Source: Lacinutrix sp. Hel_I_90 (GTDB taxonomy: Bacteria; Bacteroidota; Bacteroidia; Flavobacteriales; Flavobacteriaceae). Taken from it: a DNA stretch of 64,000 nucleotides. Within the stretch, counting starts at the first letter, position 1, and every line of letters starts with the position of its first letter. The stretch spans positions 3,261,501 through 3,325,500 of the forward strand of contig NZ_JYNQ01000001.1 in NCBI RefSeq assembly GCF_000934685.1, given 5' to 3'. Made by a program: the position numbers and the translations under genes. Below the pieces are notes generated by a model. It did no database searches, had not been told where the DNA came from, and saw only the letters and a list, made by a program, of their open reading frames with translations. Below, one piece after another: positions 1-8,052 of the stretch.

Positions 1-147
1 ACTTGGTATTTTAAAAACGACATTAGGTTGATGGTATCAATTTATAAAGAGCGACCAATTAAATTTAGCTTTAAATATTACAGCTTTTTTAGTTGGGATT
101 TAAGAATCGGTAAGCTACGGATTGACATAGACGAATTACCATTTTAA
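1..147 (+). CDS. C-terminal end of an unidentified phage protein (5' partial)
   Basis: Frame 1 is open from the first base and ends with TAA at 145-147, giving 48 residues that finish DIDELPF. The fragment is rich in aromatic and basic residues (F, Y, W, K). There is no recognisable domain in this tail. It continues the dense run of short + strand genes that follows, so it is probably the end of an early-region prophage gene. The stop codon lies inside the first copy of the TAACAGTAG intergenic motif. Confidence 0.6.
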   Translation, partial: TWYFKNDIRLMVSIYKERPIKFSFKYYSFFSWDLRIGKLRIDIDELPF

Positions 148-155
148 CAGTAGTT

Positions 156-344
156 ATGAGTATAAAATCAGCAATTAAACAAATCAATAAAGAAATTAAG
201 TCTTTAGAAGATGAGCGCACGAATTTGCAAAATCAATGCAACCACAAAAAATATTCTAATGTTGAATTTATGTGGAGAGTTGGAGCAACTGTAAAAGTTG
301 ATATGTGCAAGGATTGTAATAAAGTATTAGAGCCAATAATTTAA
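156..344 (+). CDS. small zinc-ribbon-like phage protein
   Basis: This 62-residue protein has a lysine- and glutamate-rich helical first half (about residues 1-26). It then shows a CNHK motif near residues 28-31 and a CKDC motif near 51-54, a spacing that suggests a single small zinc ribbon. It belongs to the early-type cluster of short genes and starts 8 bases after the preceding stop. I do not recognise a named family; metal binding is inferred from the cysteine and histidine pattern only. Confidence 0.7.
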   Translation: MSIKSAIKQINKEIKSLEDERTNLQNQCNHKKYSNVEFMWRVGATVKVDMCKDCNKVLEPII

Positions 345-405
345 TAACAGTAGATAAACCAACTACTCTAATTTCTCGAGTAGTTCAAATAAATAGTCAA
401 TAAAA

Positions 406-606
406 ATGGATGGAAATATAATCGTTACAAAGACAAATTTTAAAGCCTTTGAAAAAGTTTGCGAAGATAGATTCAATGGAGATTATGAAGTTTTTGAAGA
501 GCATGAATTAGCATATATAGTTAATGTTGTATTTACAGATATTCAAGACATATTTTCTTTAGGACAAATATTCGAACAAGAGAAGTTTAACAACCTTAAA
601 CAGTAG
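406..606 (+). CDS. hypothetical small phage protein
   Basis: The 66-residue product is acidic and soluble-looking, with no membrane segment and no recognisable motif. Its A-rich upstream sequence (AATAAAAATGG) is typical of translation starts in this phylum. The stop TAG at 604-606 is the end of an AACAGTAG motif copy, and the next gene starts 5 bases later. Gene reality rests on codon-like composition and tight packing with its neighbours; the function is unknown. Confidence 0.6.
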   Translation: MDGNIIVTKTNFKAFEKVCEDRFNGDYEVFEEHELAYIVNVVFTDIQDIFSLGQIFEQEKFNNLKQ

Positions 607-611
607 ATAAC

Positions 612-818
612 ATGCAAACGAAAAAACAATCATTTACTGAAGCACTATCAAATACTGCAGTTGGATTTATTATAAGTTATATATCAACTTTTTTAATATT
701 TCCATTGGTTGGATTTGAAAGCAGCCCAAGTAATAATTTAATAATAACCATATATTTTACCATCATATCAATTATAAGAAGCTATGTAATAAGAAGATGG
801 TTTAATAAAAATCAGTAA
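612..818 (+). CDS. small two-helix phage membrane protein (DUF7220-like)
   Basis: This 68-residue protein has two hydrophobic helices (about residues 16-33 and 42-58) and a basic C-terminus containing RSYVIRR. The pattern of a polar start with KKQSFTEALSNTAVG, a membrane segment ending FPLVGF, then a second helix followed by RSY..RR matches small phage and plasmid membrane proteins grouped as DUF7220. It acts in the inner membrane; its role in the phage cycle is not known. Confidence 0.75.
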   Translation: MQTKKQSFTEALSNTAVGFIISYISTFLIFPLVGFESSPSNNLIITIYFTIISIIRSYVIRRWFNKNQ

Positions 819-831
819 ATAAAAAACAATT

Positions 832-990
832 ATGACAAAAGAAGTAATAATAACAGTAACAGCTCCATGTGAATGTACAGACGAACAATTTACAGAATGG
901 ATTTATTACTCTACAGGATATTTGGGTTCAATAAGTATAGATAATCCATTACATGAGTATGATATGGATGCAGATGATGTAACAGTTTAA
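832..990 (+). CDS. hypothetical 52-residue acidic phage protein
   Basis: An ATG at 832, preceded by an A-rich stretch (AAAAAACAATT), opens a 52-residue frame ending TAA at 988-990. The product starts MTKEVIITVTAP and is acidic, with many D and E residues in its second half and one CEC motif at about 13-15. It fills the gap between two better supported genes in the same direction. The beta-strand-like start followed by an acidic tail resembles many small phage proteins of unknown function. Confidence 0.6.
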   Translation: MTKEVIITVTAPCECTDEQFTEWIYYSTGYLGSISIDNPLHEYDMDADDVTV

Positions 991-1029
991 AACATTAGTT
1001 AACGAATAACTACACAAAAACTTAAAAAC

Positions 1030-1596
1030 ATGAAAATAGGAACAAAATCAGTATTATTTGGAGCGCATTGCTTCTTTTTACATCCATTCTTTGTAGCAAG
1101 GGCATGGACAAAATTATATGGTTTTCCATTAGACCCAAGATTATGGATAGCATTTTTTGTGCATGATTTAGGTTATTTAGGAAAACCAAATATGGATGGT
1201 GAAGAAGGTGAAACGCACGTAGAATTAGGCGCAAAAATAATGCGAATATTTGGTAAAAAATGGGCAGATTTTTCAATGTATCATTCCAGATATTATGCAA
1301 AAAAACATGGCGCTAAACCTTCAAAACTTTGTTTCGCAGATAAATTATCTTTTTGTTACACACCAATGTGGTTATATCTGCCGATGGTTAATGCGACTGG
1401 TGAAATTAAAGAATATTTGAAAAACGCAAAAAAAGCCGAAACCGAACACTGGAAGCCAGTAGAAGGTCAAAAGATTTGGCATGCTCAATTATGCGAGTAT
1501 ATGCAAAAATGGGTTGAAGAACACAAAGATGGCAGTGAAGATACTTGGACTAATTCAGATAGACACGCTATAACAGATAGCGGTGTTACTTCTTAA
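1030..1596 (+). CDS. HD-domain family phage protein
   Basis: The 188-residue protein carries an HD-superfamily metal site pattern: an early His in GAHCFFLHPF, the HD pair in FFVHDLGYLG near residue 46, a later His in the MYHSRYYAKKHG segment (about 81-92), and an Asp in FADKLSF (about 100-106). HD proteins are usually phosphohydrolases acting on nucleotides or related phosphoesters; the substrate here cannot be told. It lies in the early-type cluster, where nucleotide metabolism or anti-defence roles are common. A repeated start context (AAAACTTAAAAACATG) precedes it. Confidence 0.8.
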   Translation: MKIGTKSVLFGAHCFFLHPFFVARAWTKLYGFPLDPRLWIAFFVHDLGYLGKPNMDGEEGETHVELGAKIMRIFGKKWADFSMYHSRYYAKKHGAKPSKLCFADKLSFCYTPMWLYLPMVNATGEIKEYLKNAKKAETEHWKPVEGQKIWHAQLCEYMQKWVEEHKDGSEDTWTNSDRHAITDSGVTS

Positions 1597-1639
1597 CTAA
1601 TAACAGTAGTTACTCTATAAATACATAAAACTTAAAATC

Positions 1640-1855
1640 ATGGATAAGCAAAAAGATGATAAAACCGCAGGTAATAAGCCTGAATTATATACCGTTTTAG
1701 AAAAGTATGTTAGGTATGTGAAGGATGTAGAAGGAACTGACTATATAAGCATCCAAGACAGTAGGCGGCACATGAGCTATGTTAAATTCACAAAAAAAGC
1801 CTGGGAAATATTAGAAAAAATATCTGAAAAGGTAAATAACCCAAATGCCACATAA
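1640..1855 (+). CDS. hypothetical small phage protein
   Basis: This 71-residue hydrophilic protein is rich in lysine and acidic residues and has no membrane segment. The central part (YVRYVKDVEGTDYISI) suggests a short strand-helix fold, but I recognise no family. Its start is preceded by AAAACTTAAAATCATGG, almost the same as the sequence before the next gene, so the two are probably translated in the same way and cotranscribed. Confidence 0.6.
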   Translation: MDKQKDDKTAGNKPELYTVLEKYVRYVKDVEGTDYISIQDSRRHMSYVKFTKKAWEILEKISEKVNNPNAT

Positions 1856-1866
1856 AACTCAAAATC

Positions 1867-2148
1867 ATGGAATTAAAAGAAGCTCTTATTATATTAGGTA
1901 TAGAAGAATTTTCAGATCGCATAATTAATAGCAATTCTCAAGGAGAACTATTTCACTTAGTACAATATTTTGTAATAGCAGAAGCTCTAGGCGAAACAGA
2001 CTGGTTTGCTAATTGGTTTAAAGAAATAGTAACGTTTGCTGAAGCGGAATGGGAAAGACCCGAAAGTGTGTTTCAACATATTCATAAACTTCTAATAGAA
2101 AACTTTAAAAATCAGATATCTCACCCCACACCCCAAGCAAAAACATAA
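1867..2148 (+). CDS. hypothetical phage protein
   Basis: The 93-residue product is predicted to be all-helical and acidic, with several Trp residues (ETDWFANWFKEI, AEWERPESV). It starts 11 bases after the preceding gene in the same AAAACTCAAAATCATGG context. The 3' end overlaps by 28 bases with a likely convergent gene on the other strand. I do not recognise the family. Confidence 0.6.
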   Translation: MELKEALIILGIEEFSDRIINSNSQGELFHLVQYFVIAEALGETDWFANWFKEIVTFAEAEWERPESVFQHIHKLLIENFKNQISHPTPQAKT

Positions 2149-2300
2149 TCCGAAGCCTCAAGCACATACTCCGTAAGAGTAAACTCCGCACCACCCCATG
2201 AGGCTTCTGTAATTAACACCTCTTTGTTTTCGCGCTGTACTTTAACCTTGTAAAACCCTATTTTGGTAGGTTTATCGTCCTCTAAGTCTATATATTCCAT
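2121..2300 (-). CDS. hypothetical small phage protein on the minus strand
   Basis: The minus-strand frame from an ATG at 2300 gives 59 residues with a credible beta-rich composition (GFYKVKVQRE, EASWGGAEFTL, ASDYVFAWGVG), much like small phage proteins of the WxG-F type. A GTG nine codons upstream (2327) is possible but less likely. It converges on the preceding + strand gene, overlapping its last 28 bases. It would be the only minus-strand gene in this cluster, so I hold it with moderate confidence. Confidence 0.5.
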   Translation of the reverse strand: MEYIDLEDDKPTKIGFYKVKVQRENKEVLITEASWGGAEFTLTEYVLEASDYVFAWGVG

Positions 2301-2808
2301 AGCATTCACACTAAAAATATTAATCACTCTCCAGGTCTTACAATCGTAAGGCCTTTTTTGTATTCATAATCTACTTTAAAATCAAATCTCAAACTCTCAA
2401 AAACTCCAAAATTCTCATTTTCTCAAAAAACAAAAACCCCACACCCCAAAGATAAAAAACGTTTATAGAAAAAAGTGTCAGATTTTGCGTTCAACAGTTC
2501 AACAATTCCAACACTTATACTATATTTTTATTTAAGTTATTGATATATAGTTAGTTAACTACCTATTTACGCTATATAATTAACCTTGGTTTTGTTGGAA
2601 AATGTTGAACGGGGTTTTTAAGAGTCCAACATTTCGGGGGGTCGTTCAACATTTTCCAACACGCCTTAAAATGCTAAACATCTAATAATCAATTAAATAT
2701 CTATTTTGTTGGAATTGTTGAACAATTTTCCAACAAAAATACAAAGCTTTCTCTCAAGCGGTGTTTTTACATTTTTAAACAGGAAAAAGTTTGTTTTTTG
2801 GTTTTTTC
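2301..2808. other. non-coding region with GTTGAAC/TTCCAAC repeats
   Basis: About 500 bases carry no credible gene. The stretch holds GTTCAAC at 2489-2495 and 2497-2503 and TTCCAAC at 2506-2512. A perfect 17 bp inverted repeat, GTTGGAAAATGTTGAAC at 2594-2610, pairs with its complement at 2644-2660. A near-palindrome, TTTTGTTGGAA to TTCCAACAAAA, lies at 2704-2738 with GTTGAAC in its centre. Repeated half-sites in an AT-rich stretch between the early-type and late gene blocks suggest an operator region or replication origin; this is inference. Confidence 0.65.
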
Positions 2809-2843
2809 GTCCTTTTCATGGCCTTATTCAATAGTTAATATTG
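2809..2843 (+). promoter_or_regulatory. prophage late promoter P1
   Basis: GTCCTTTT at 2809-2816 is followed after exactly 19 bases by TAATATTG at 2836-2843, which resembles the host -7 element TAnnTTTG. The same pair occurs in front of four other prophage operons. The ATG of the next gene is at 2848, only 4 bases after the -7 element, so the transcript probably begins at or next to the start codon. Confidence 0.7.
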
Positions 2844-2847
2844 TAGT

Positions 2848-3306
2848 ATGGAGTTTAACAAAAATTCAGAATTACTGCAACGTATTTGCTTGGCACAAAT
2901 AAAAAGTGTCGATGCTACGGTTTCAATACCAGAATTTCTGCAAATATTCTCTACACCATCTAAAATTACTTTTAGAAACCGCACCAGTTTAAGTCCATCA
3001 GGAGTTATGCACACCAAACAGCTCTCTCTTTTCTATCCAGGATTAAGTGATCAAGACTTCAATAAGTTTCACGAATTAGTAAAAGGCAATTACCAGGTAT
3101 TAGTAAAGCTAAATAATAATGCGATATATGAAATAGCATCATTACAAATACCTATGGAGTGTAACACCTCTTTTACTTTAGGAGATGGCCATGCATTAAC
3201 CTTTGAAAGCACATCGCCCATTGCTGTAAAATATCGAGACACTCAAGAAACAGATGGTATAACCGTAGATGGTTTTAATTATGATTTTAATTTTTACTTA
3301 GAATAA
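2848..3306 (+). CDS. hypothetical phage structural protein (tail region)
   Basis: First gene of the operon driven by P1. The 152-residue protein is soluble and beta-rich in its second half, with a segment LVKLNNNAIYEIASLQIPM that looks like a tail-completion or baseplate-type fold, though no family is certain. Its stop overlaps the ATG of the next gene (ATAATGG), showing translational coupling with the fibre-like proteins downstream. The start is fixed by the promoter spacing. A role in tail-tip or fibre attachment is inferred from position only. Confidence 0.7.
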   Translation: MEFNKNSELLQRICLAQIKSVDATVSIPEFLQIFSTPSKITFRNRTSLSPSGVMHTKQLSLFYPGLSDQDFNKFHELVKGNYQVLVKLNNNAIYEIASLQIPMECNTSFTLGDGHALTFESTSPIAVKYRDTQETDGITVDGFNYDFNFYLE

Positions 3307-4562
3307 TGGAAATACAAAGAATAGCATACCCAGATAAATCTAGCGACATTAATTCTGAAGAAGCAATCAGAAAGTTTTACGATCAAGATGCTAACGAATT
3401 AAAAAACGTTATAAATAATAATGCAGATATTTTAGAAACCCTAGAAGCTGCAGCACAATCACCAAATCCATACTATAACCGTTGGACCTCATTAGCATTA
3501 TTAATAGCCGCACACTCAACAGCAGAAATAAACGCTTATGCAATTATAGATGCTGGAGCAGGACAAACACCGCAAATAGCAGCATGGGATGATGTGGAGC
3601 AGTTGTGGGAAATAGCCGGAGCAATAGCAGATAAAGTATACGTTAATAATTTTAGCGCTCTGCCTGCTCCAGGAGTAGAAAATGTATTTTATATAACTAC
3701 AGATAATTATTTTACTTACATCTGGAAAAACAACCAATACAATCTATTAAACTCACAAACCACAACAACTTTTAATACTATTTATGTTAGAGGAAAAAGT
3801 ACTACCCCTGTAACTAGTGCGGCTGCTATAGCAGTTGTATTTATTTACGATATTATAACAACTAAGATTACAGGTGCTGTATTTAACGCTAATTATTCAA
3901 ATTATTTAACTGAAATTAAATTATTATTACCCAATAAATCTTTTCAGTTATCCTTTTATAATGAAACAAAAAAAACAACGTCTATTGCTAAAATAACGGC
4001 AATAGATTACACAGATGGTACCAATCAATTCTACAACGTAACTTTAGAACCTATAATAGATCAATCTAAGTTTGATGTTTCAGATAAAATAATTGTTAAT
4101 ATTAGTGTTTATGATGAATTATATAAGCCAACAGAAATAGCAAACACAGGAGCCTTACTTTCTTTATCTAGCGAGGGTGGATTTATTTGTAACATGGCTT
4201 CTCCAAATGCAAATACTAAAATAAAATATCAAAATGAAGTTCTTGGCGGTACTGGCATTGTTTTAATAAATGCAGCATCTGAGCCTTATGTTACAAATAG
4301 TGTAAGTACAGCGGCAGGTAGTTTTGTAGTAGGGGAATCTTACACTATTGAGGTGGTTGGTGATACAGATTTTACAGCAATTGGAGCATCTGCAAATACG
4401 GTTGATGTTCGATTTACTGCAACAGGAATTGGTGCAGGAACTGGTGAAGCATCATTAGATGCTACAAAAATAAAAGGCAGTGATTTTATAATTAGTACAG
4501 ACATGGAGTTATATGTAAGGTATAACGGTGTGGTTGTACAATATTTCTTTTTAGAGTTATGA
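3306..4562 (+). CDS. tail-fibre or receptor-binding appendage protein
   Basis: The 418-residue protein begins with a polar phage-connecting region. At about residues 112-140 it has a segment VNNFSALPAPGVENVFYI followed by a YIW motif that is common in fibre proteins of Bacteroidota phages. Near residues 343-380 it has a repeat-type domain with SFVVGESYTIEVVGDTDFT and FTATGIGAGTG, a module widely shared among phage fibres. It probably forms part of the host-recognition apparatus outside the cell. It overlaps the next gene by 4 bases. Confidence 0.75.
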   Translation: MEIQRIAYPDKSSDINSEEAIRKFYDQDANELKNVINNNADILETLEAAAQSPNPYYNRWTSLALLIAAHSTAEINAYAIIDAGAGQTPQIAAWDDVEQLWEIAGAIADKVYVNNFSALPAPGVENVFYITTDNYFTYIWKNNQYNLLNSQTTTTFNTIYVRGKSTTPVTSAAAIAVVFIYDIITTKITGAVFNANYSNYLTEIKLLLPNKSFQLSFYNETKKTTSIAKITAIDYTDGTNQFYNVTLEPIIDQSKFDVSDKIIVNISVYDELYKPTEIANTGALLSLSSEGGFICNMASPNANTKIKYQNEVLGGTGIVLINAASEPYVTNSVSTAAGSFVVGESYTIEVVGDTDFTAIGASANTVDVRFTATGIGAGTGEASLDATKIKGSDFIISTDMELYVRYNGVVVQYFFLEL

Positions 4563-5362
4563 GTTTTAATTTCAACATAGCTAGGCGTAATGCAATATCA
4601 AGTGCTTCATCTGTAACAGACGCGGATGCACAAATATATATAGACGTCATTAAAACTCATATATCTGTTTCTGTAGCGCATCAAACAATTATAGATAATC
4701 TTTTTATTTCTTTAAAATCAAATGGTCTTTACAGTAAATCTATAGCTTTTTATCCTATATATGGGAGTGTTGGAGATTCGCAAAAATATAATGCTAAAAA
4801 CCCACTAAACACTGATACCGCATATAGACTTGGTTTTACAAGCTCAGTATCACATTCTTTTAATAGTTTATCTGTTCCTAATTTAATATCGGAATATGCT
4901 GAAACATATATAAATCAGCTTAATAATACAGTTTTAAATGATTTTAGCTTTTGTTTTTATTCAAAAACAGAGTCTCAGATAAACTCCGCAGACGTTGGTT
5001 GTGGGGGATTACAGTTATTTTCAAGAAGAACAGGGGATTTATATTTGTCGGACGTGTATTTAACAACTGGAGCTTCAAGAGTAACATCTACAGCCACAAC
5101 TTCAATAGGGTCTTTCGGTCTTTCATTATTACCTTCTCCTGTTAAACATTCAATTTACCAAAATGGAACTTTGAAAAACTCAAGAAATGACACAACTGGA
5201 ACAAGATCAGATAGTAATATATTGATAGGAAACAGAAACGGAGCGTCTACAGGAACAGGTAGAATCTATGCATTTGCTTTCTTTGGCTCTGGACTTACTG
5301 ATTCAGAAATGAGCGTTTTAAACTCGATTATCCAAACCTATGTAACTAACATTAATGCTTAA
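4559..5362 (+). CDS. tail-fibre protein with a LamG/concanavalin-like C-terminal domain
   Basis: In this 267-residue protein, residues 130-260 form a probable jelly-roll lectin-like domain. The segments SFCFYSKTES, KHSIYQNGTLKNSRND, NILIGNRNG and GRIYAFAFFGSGLTDSEM follow the order seen in LamG/concanavalin-A-like domains, where the last motif is the typical closing strand before a helix. Such domains bind glycans, which fits receptor recognition on the cell surface. It is translationally coupled to the fibre gene upstream. Confidence 0.75.
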   Translation: MSFNFNIARRNAISSASSVTDADAQIYIDVIKTHISVSVAHQTIIDNLFISLKSNGLYSKSIAFYPIYGSVGDSQKYNAKNPLNTDTAYRLGFTSSVSHSFNSLSVPNLISEYAETYINQLNNTVLNDFSFCFYSKTESQINSADVGCGGLQLFSRRTGDLYLSDVYLTTGASRVTSTATTSIGSFGLSLLPSPVKHSIYQNGTLKNSRNDTTGTRSDSNILIGNRNGASTGTGRIYAFAFFGSGLTDSEMSVLNSIIQTYVTNINA

Positions 5363-5378
5363 TACAAACCCTTATAAA

Positions 5379-5885
5379 ATGAACAAAATAGTTTTACAAA
5401 CAAAAGAAGATATATCTCACGACAGGTGGCAGGCACAATCAAAACGTTTTACCAAAGGAGATACAAGGTTAATTTATGAAAGTCTGCCAGAAAATAGACT
5501 AACGAGTAGCAAGGCGCGTATTGAAGTTGTTTTAAATAAACCTTTACTTGGTGGTCTTACAGATTTTGACGCCACAGTAACCTATGTTCAAACATATACC
5601 ATTGATATTGAAAACCCAATACTTGATCCGGTTACAAATGAGCCTACTGGACAAACTCAGATGGTTACACAGATAGTTAGAAAAGACATATTAAAGTACT
5701 TTCATAAAGACCTTTTTGGTAATATATCTGCTTTGTTATTAGCAGTAGACCATTTAGTTCCTGTTGAATATACTGGAATAACCAGAGTAAGGTATCAACT
5801 TGGTTATGCTTACCGAGAAAACGCTGTAAAATTCTTCACTTTCGATGCTTTAACGGCAGATGATTACGATATAATTTTAGAATAA
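5379..5885 (+). CDS. hypothetical phage protein
   Basis: The 168-residue product from ATG 5379 is soluble, with segments RWQAQSKRFTKGD and RVRYQLGYAYRENAVKFFTF. An alternative ATG at 5355 would overlap the previous gene and add 8 residues; I prefer 5379 because of its A-rich context (TATAAAATG). I recognise no family. It lies between the fibre genes and the lysis module, and its stop overlaps the next start, so it is likely a virion or assembly protein. Confidence 0.65.
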   Translation: MNKIVLQTKEDISHDRWQAQSKRFTKGDTRLIYESLPENRLTSSKARIEVVLNKPLLGGLTDFDATVTYVQTYTIDIENPILDPVTNEPTGQTQMVTQIVRKDILKYFHKDLFGNISALLLAVDHLVPVEYTGITRVRYQLGYAYRENAVKFFTFDALTADDYDIILE

Positions 5886-6250
5886 TGGGGTTTATAGCAT
5901 CAATAATAGCGTATTTACTTTTTGCCTTAGTAGCAATAGCGGCCTTTATAGTTGTCATGTATAAAAACGCAAAGGTTAATGGCTTCTTTAAAACAATGAA
6001 TAGTTATTGGTATGTAAACGCTTATGAATTAGATGTATTTGCTAACCATCACTTTGCAGACTTCTGGAATGTGGTTATGCGAACTAAAGGCGGTTACAGA
6101 TTTGGAGAACCAAAAGAAACAATTAGTAGCGCAATTGGTAAAAACCAACGAGACAAAACCCTTAGTTGGTTTGTAATGGCTATTCTTTATATAATAGATT
6201 ATAAATATTGGGGTAAAGGTGGGCATTGTTTAAACGCGATAAATAATTAG
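5885..6250 (+). CDS. phage membrane protein upstream of the endolysin
   Basis: The 121-residue protein has one strong N-terminal membrane helix (about residues 4-26) and a second, weaker hydrophobic segment near 93-105. The middle part is aromatic-rich and polar (YWYVNAYELDVFANHHFADFW). Its gene is separated by only 2 bases from the muramidase gene, so it probably works in lysis, for example as a holin-like or regulator protein. That function is inferred from position, not from homology. Confidence 0.65.
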   Translation: MGFIASIIAYLLFALVAIAAFIVVMYKNAKVNGFFKTMNSYWYVNAYELDVFANHHFADFWNVVMRTKGGYRFGEPKETISSAIGKNQRDKTLSWFVMAILYIIDYKYWGKGGHCLNAINN

Positions 6251-6252
6251 TT

Positions 6253-6798
6253 ATGGACTTAAGATTTTACAAAGAAATAGCAGGAAGGTATCACAGAGAA
6301 TTTAAACTATTTAGAGATAGTTTTTTCCCGATTGTTATGAAGTGGGAAGGTGGCGGAAAATTACACAATGTAAAAGGTGATTCTGGTGGGTGGACTGTTT
6401 GGGGTGTTGCATACAATTACAATAAGCGACTGTTTACAGATTTTAACGACTTTAAAGACACTACACAAGAGGAAGCTAGTTATATCGCATTTGTTAAGTA
6501 TTACTTAGCGGCTAAAGCCGAGTTAATGCCAAGAGAAGCAAAGCTATATTATTTTGATATGGCTTATAACATGGGTACAAATAGAGCGATTAAGATAATG
6601 CAAAAATGCGCAGGCGTTAAACAAGATGGAATAATTGGAGTTATAACAGAATCGAAAATGCAAAACGTCACCGAGTGTTGTTTAATGATGGAAAGGAATA
6701 GTTTTTATAACCGATTAGCCGAAAAAGCATATAGATATAAGAAATTTTTAAAAGGTTGGTTAAATCGTAGTAAATCAATTTATGACTTTCAGTATTAA
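6253..6798 (+). CDS. GH108-type N-acetylmuramidase (endolysin)
   Basis: The 181-residue protein shows the features of glycoside hydrolase family 108 phage lysozymes. These are a KWEGGGKLHN motif near residue 30 containing the catalytic Glu, the WTVWGVAYNYN segment, a YFDMAYNMG motif, and a C-terminal peptidoglycan-binding-like stretch GVKQDGIIGVITESKM. The length is normal for the family. It cleaves peptidoglycan during host lysis. There is no signal peptide, so release needs a holin, and several membrane proteins follow directly. Confidence 0.9.
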   Translation: MDLRFYKEIAGRYHREFKLFRDSFFPIVMKWEGGGKLHNVKGDSGGWTVWGVAYNYNKRLFTDFNDFKDTTQEEASYIAFVKYYLAAKAELMPREAKLYYFDMAYNMGTNRAIKIMQKCAGVKQDGIIGVITESKMQNVTECCLMMERNSFYNRLAEKAYRYKKFLKGWLNRSKSIYDFQY

Positions 6799-6911
6799 GC
6801 GAAAATAAAATACACCTGTAGAGTTCTCCCATCTGCAAATTGAGCCGAAACAATTAAAAACGGAGAAGAATGTAAGTGTTTAAATCCTAACGTTAAACAT
6901 ATTTTTAAAAG

Positions 6912-7358
6912 ATGAAGAATTATATAGAAATTAGTATCGCTGGCATTGTAGCGCTTTTTAGTACGTTTCAATTAACCTACAAACATTATAGCGAAAATGC
7001 TGGATTATTAGACATGGATTTTACTAAAAACGATATAACCATATTGTTATTAGTAACCACGTGTTGGATTATAAAACTATTGTTAGACAGGAAGAATCCG
7101 TTGCGTAAAAACCCTAATTTTTTAGACTATATAGGCAGTTTTTTAATCACTTACATATTGACAGCAAGTACGTATGCATACGTGATTGTTAAAAATATAG
7201 AGCTTGGTATTGTGTTGTTTTTAATGTCATTATTTGCAATATTCTCAACAGATTTTTTAAATATTTTAATGGAGAAAGAAACACGAGATCAATTTAAAAA
7301 ATCAATAATATCAATAATAAAAACACTAACAGAAAAACTTAATAAAATACTTTCTTAA
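6912..7358 (+). CDS. four-helix phage membrane protein (holin candidate)
   Basis: The 148-residue protein has four predicted membrane helices (about residues 5-22, 42-58, 75-95 and 100-118) and a basic C-terminal tail. It follows the endolysin gene after a 113-base gap with no obvious gene. Holins are usually small multi-helix membrane proteins beside endolysins, so this is a candidate, but two more membrane genes follow and I cannot decide which is the holin. Confidence 0.65.
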   Translation: MKNYIEISIAGIVALFSTFQLTYKHYSENAGLLDMDFTKNDITILLLVTTCWIIKLLLDRKNPLRKNPNFLDYIGSFLITYILTASTYAYVIVKNIELGIVLFLMSLFAIFSTDFLNILMEKETRDQFKKSIISIIKTLTEKLNKILS

Positions 7359-7360
7359 TC

Positions 7361-7825
7361 ATGGAAAATCAAACCGTTTCAAGTTACATAGGCTTTGTGC
7401 TCTTAATTATAATGTATGCGCTTTTGCTTTATGTTTGGTCTAATGCTAAGAGGCATTTAACACCACTTATTAGATATATTATTTTTTTCGGAATCATTTA
7501 TATAGGCACTAAAATAAGTATCGATTTCTCGAATGGTATAAACCTTTTTGGCATGGATTTGCTAACACATGTTTTCACAGCGTTAATGGTCTATTTCATA
7601 CTCATAGGCTTTCAATTTCACAATAAGGTAAGTTACGCCTGGAGAGTTACAAAACTTAAAAACATATTTAGGTGGGAACGCTGCAGAATATCTTTTAAAC
7701 TCATGAGGCAGATGGCACGAGAAAAAGACCTTCAGGATAAAAAGTGTAAAAGCTGCAACACCGATTGTAAAAAATTAAGAGATAAAACCTTAAATAATAC
7801 TAGATATGAAAATACGTGCCATTAA
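7361..7825 (+). CDS. phage membrane protein with a cysteine-containing tail
   Basis: Three predicted membrane helices (about residues 8-26, 36-52 and 64-84) are followed by a strongly basic cytoplasmic tail with KCKSCNTDCKK near residues 127-137, a possible metal-binding or disulphide motif. The gene starts 2 bases after its neighbour and overlaps the next gene by 20 bases. It belongs to the lysis module by position; I do not recognise a family. Confidence 0.65.
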   Translation: MENQTVSSYIGFVLLIIMYALLLYVWSNAKRHLTPLIRYIIFFGIIYIGTKISIDFSNGINLFGMDLLTHVFTALMVYFILIGFQFHNKVSYAWRVTKLKNIFRWERCRISFKLMRQMAREKDLQDKKCKSCNTDCKKLRDKTLNNTRYENTCH

Positions 7826-8051
7826 AAAGAACCCAAAATTAACCTTTAGCGTAATAATTTCAATCGCTACAACGCTATTAACGGTGTTAAGTGGTAATGC
7901 CGAATTACTAGGTATTAACGCTAAAACAATAATGATTATTAGTTTAATCGTTTCAACAGCTTCTCTGGTTTACGATAAGTACTTTGATAGCGAACAAAGT
8001 TTATTTAGTAAGGCCAGTGATAGAATAGAACAATCTCGAAAATGGTTTTAA
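7806..8051 (+). CDS. small phage membrane protein (holin-like)
   Basis: The 81-residue protein has two membrane helices (about residues 11-29 and 36-53), a basic N-terminus (MKIRAIKKNPK) and a charged C-terminal tail. This two-helix design with charged ends is that of many class II holins. It overlaps the upstream gene and is 1 base from the next. It is the most holin-like of the three membrane proteins here, on size and topology alone. Confidence 0.65.
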   Translation: MKIRAIKKNPKLTFSVIISIATTLLTVLSGNAELLGINAKTIMIISLIVSTASLVYDKYFDSEQSLFSKASDRIEQSRKWF

Positions 8052-8052
8052 A

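Larger units (their letters stand above)
145..1609 (+). repeat. dispersed intergenic motif AACAGTAG (four copies)
   Basis: AACAGTAG occurs at 146-153, 346-353, 599-606 and 1602-1609. Each copy sits at or within a few bases of the stop codon of a small phage gene, and the next two bases are TT, AT, AT and TT. Three copies are preceded by T and one by A. The function is unknown. Possible roles are RNA processing, translational coupling or a leftover of gene duplication. Confidence 0.5.

Noticed and set aside
3306-5362. Diversity-generating retroelement target in the fibre genes
   Set aside because: No reverse transcriptase gene and no template repeat with adenine-directed differences was seen in the window.
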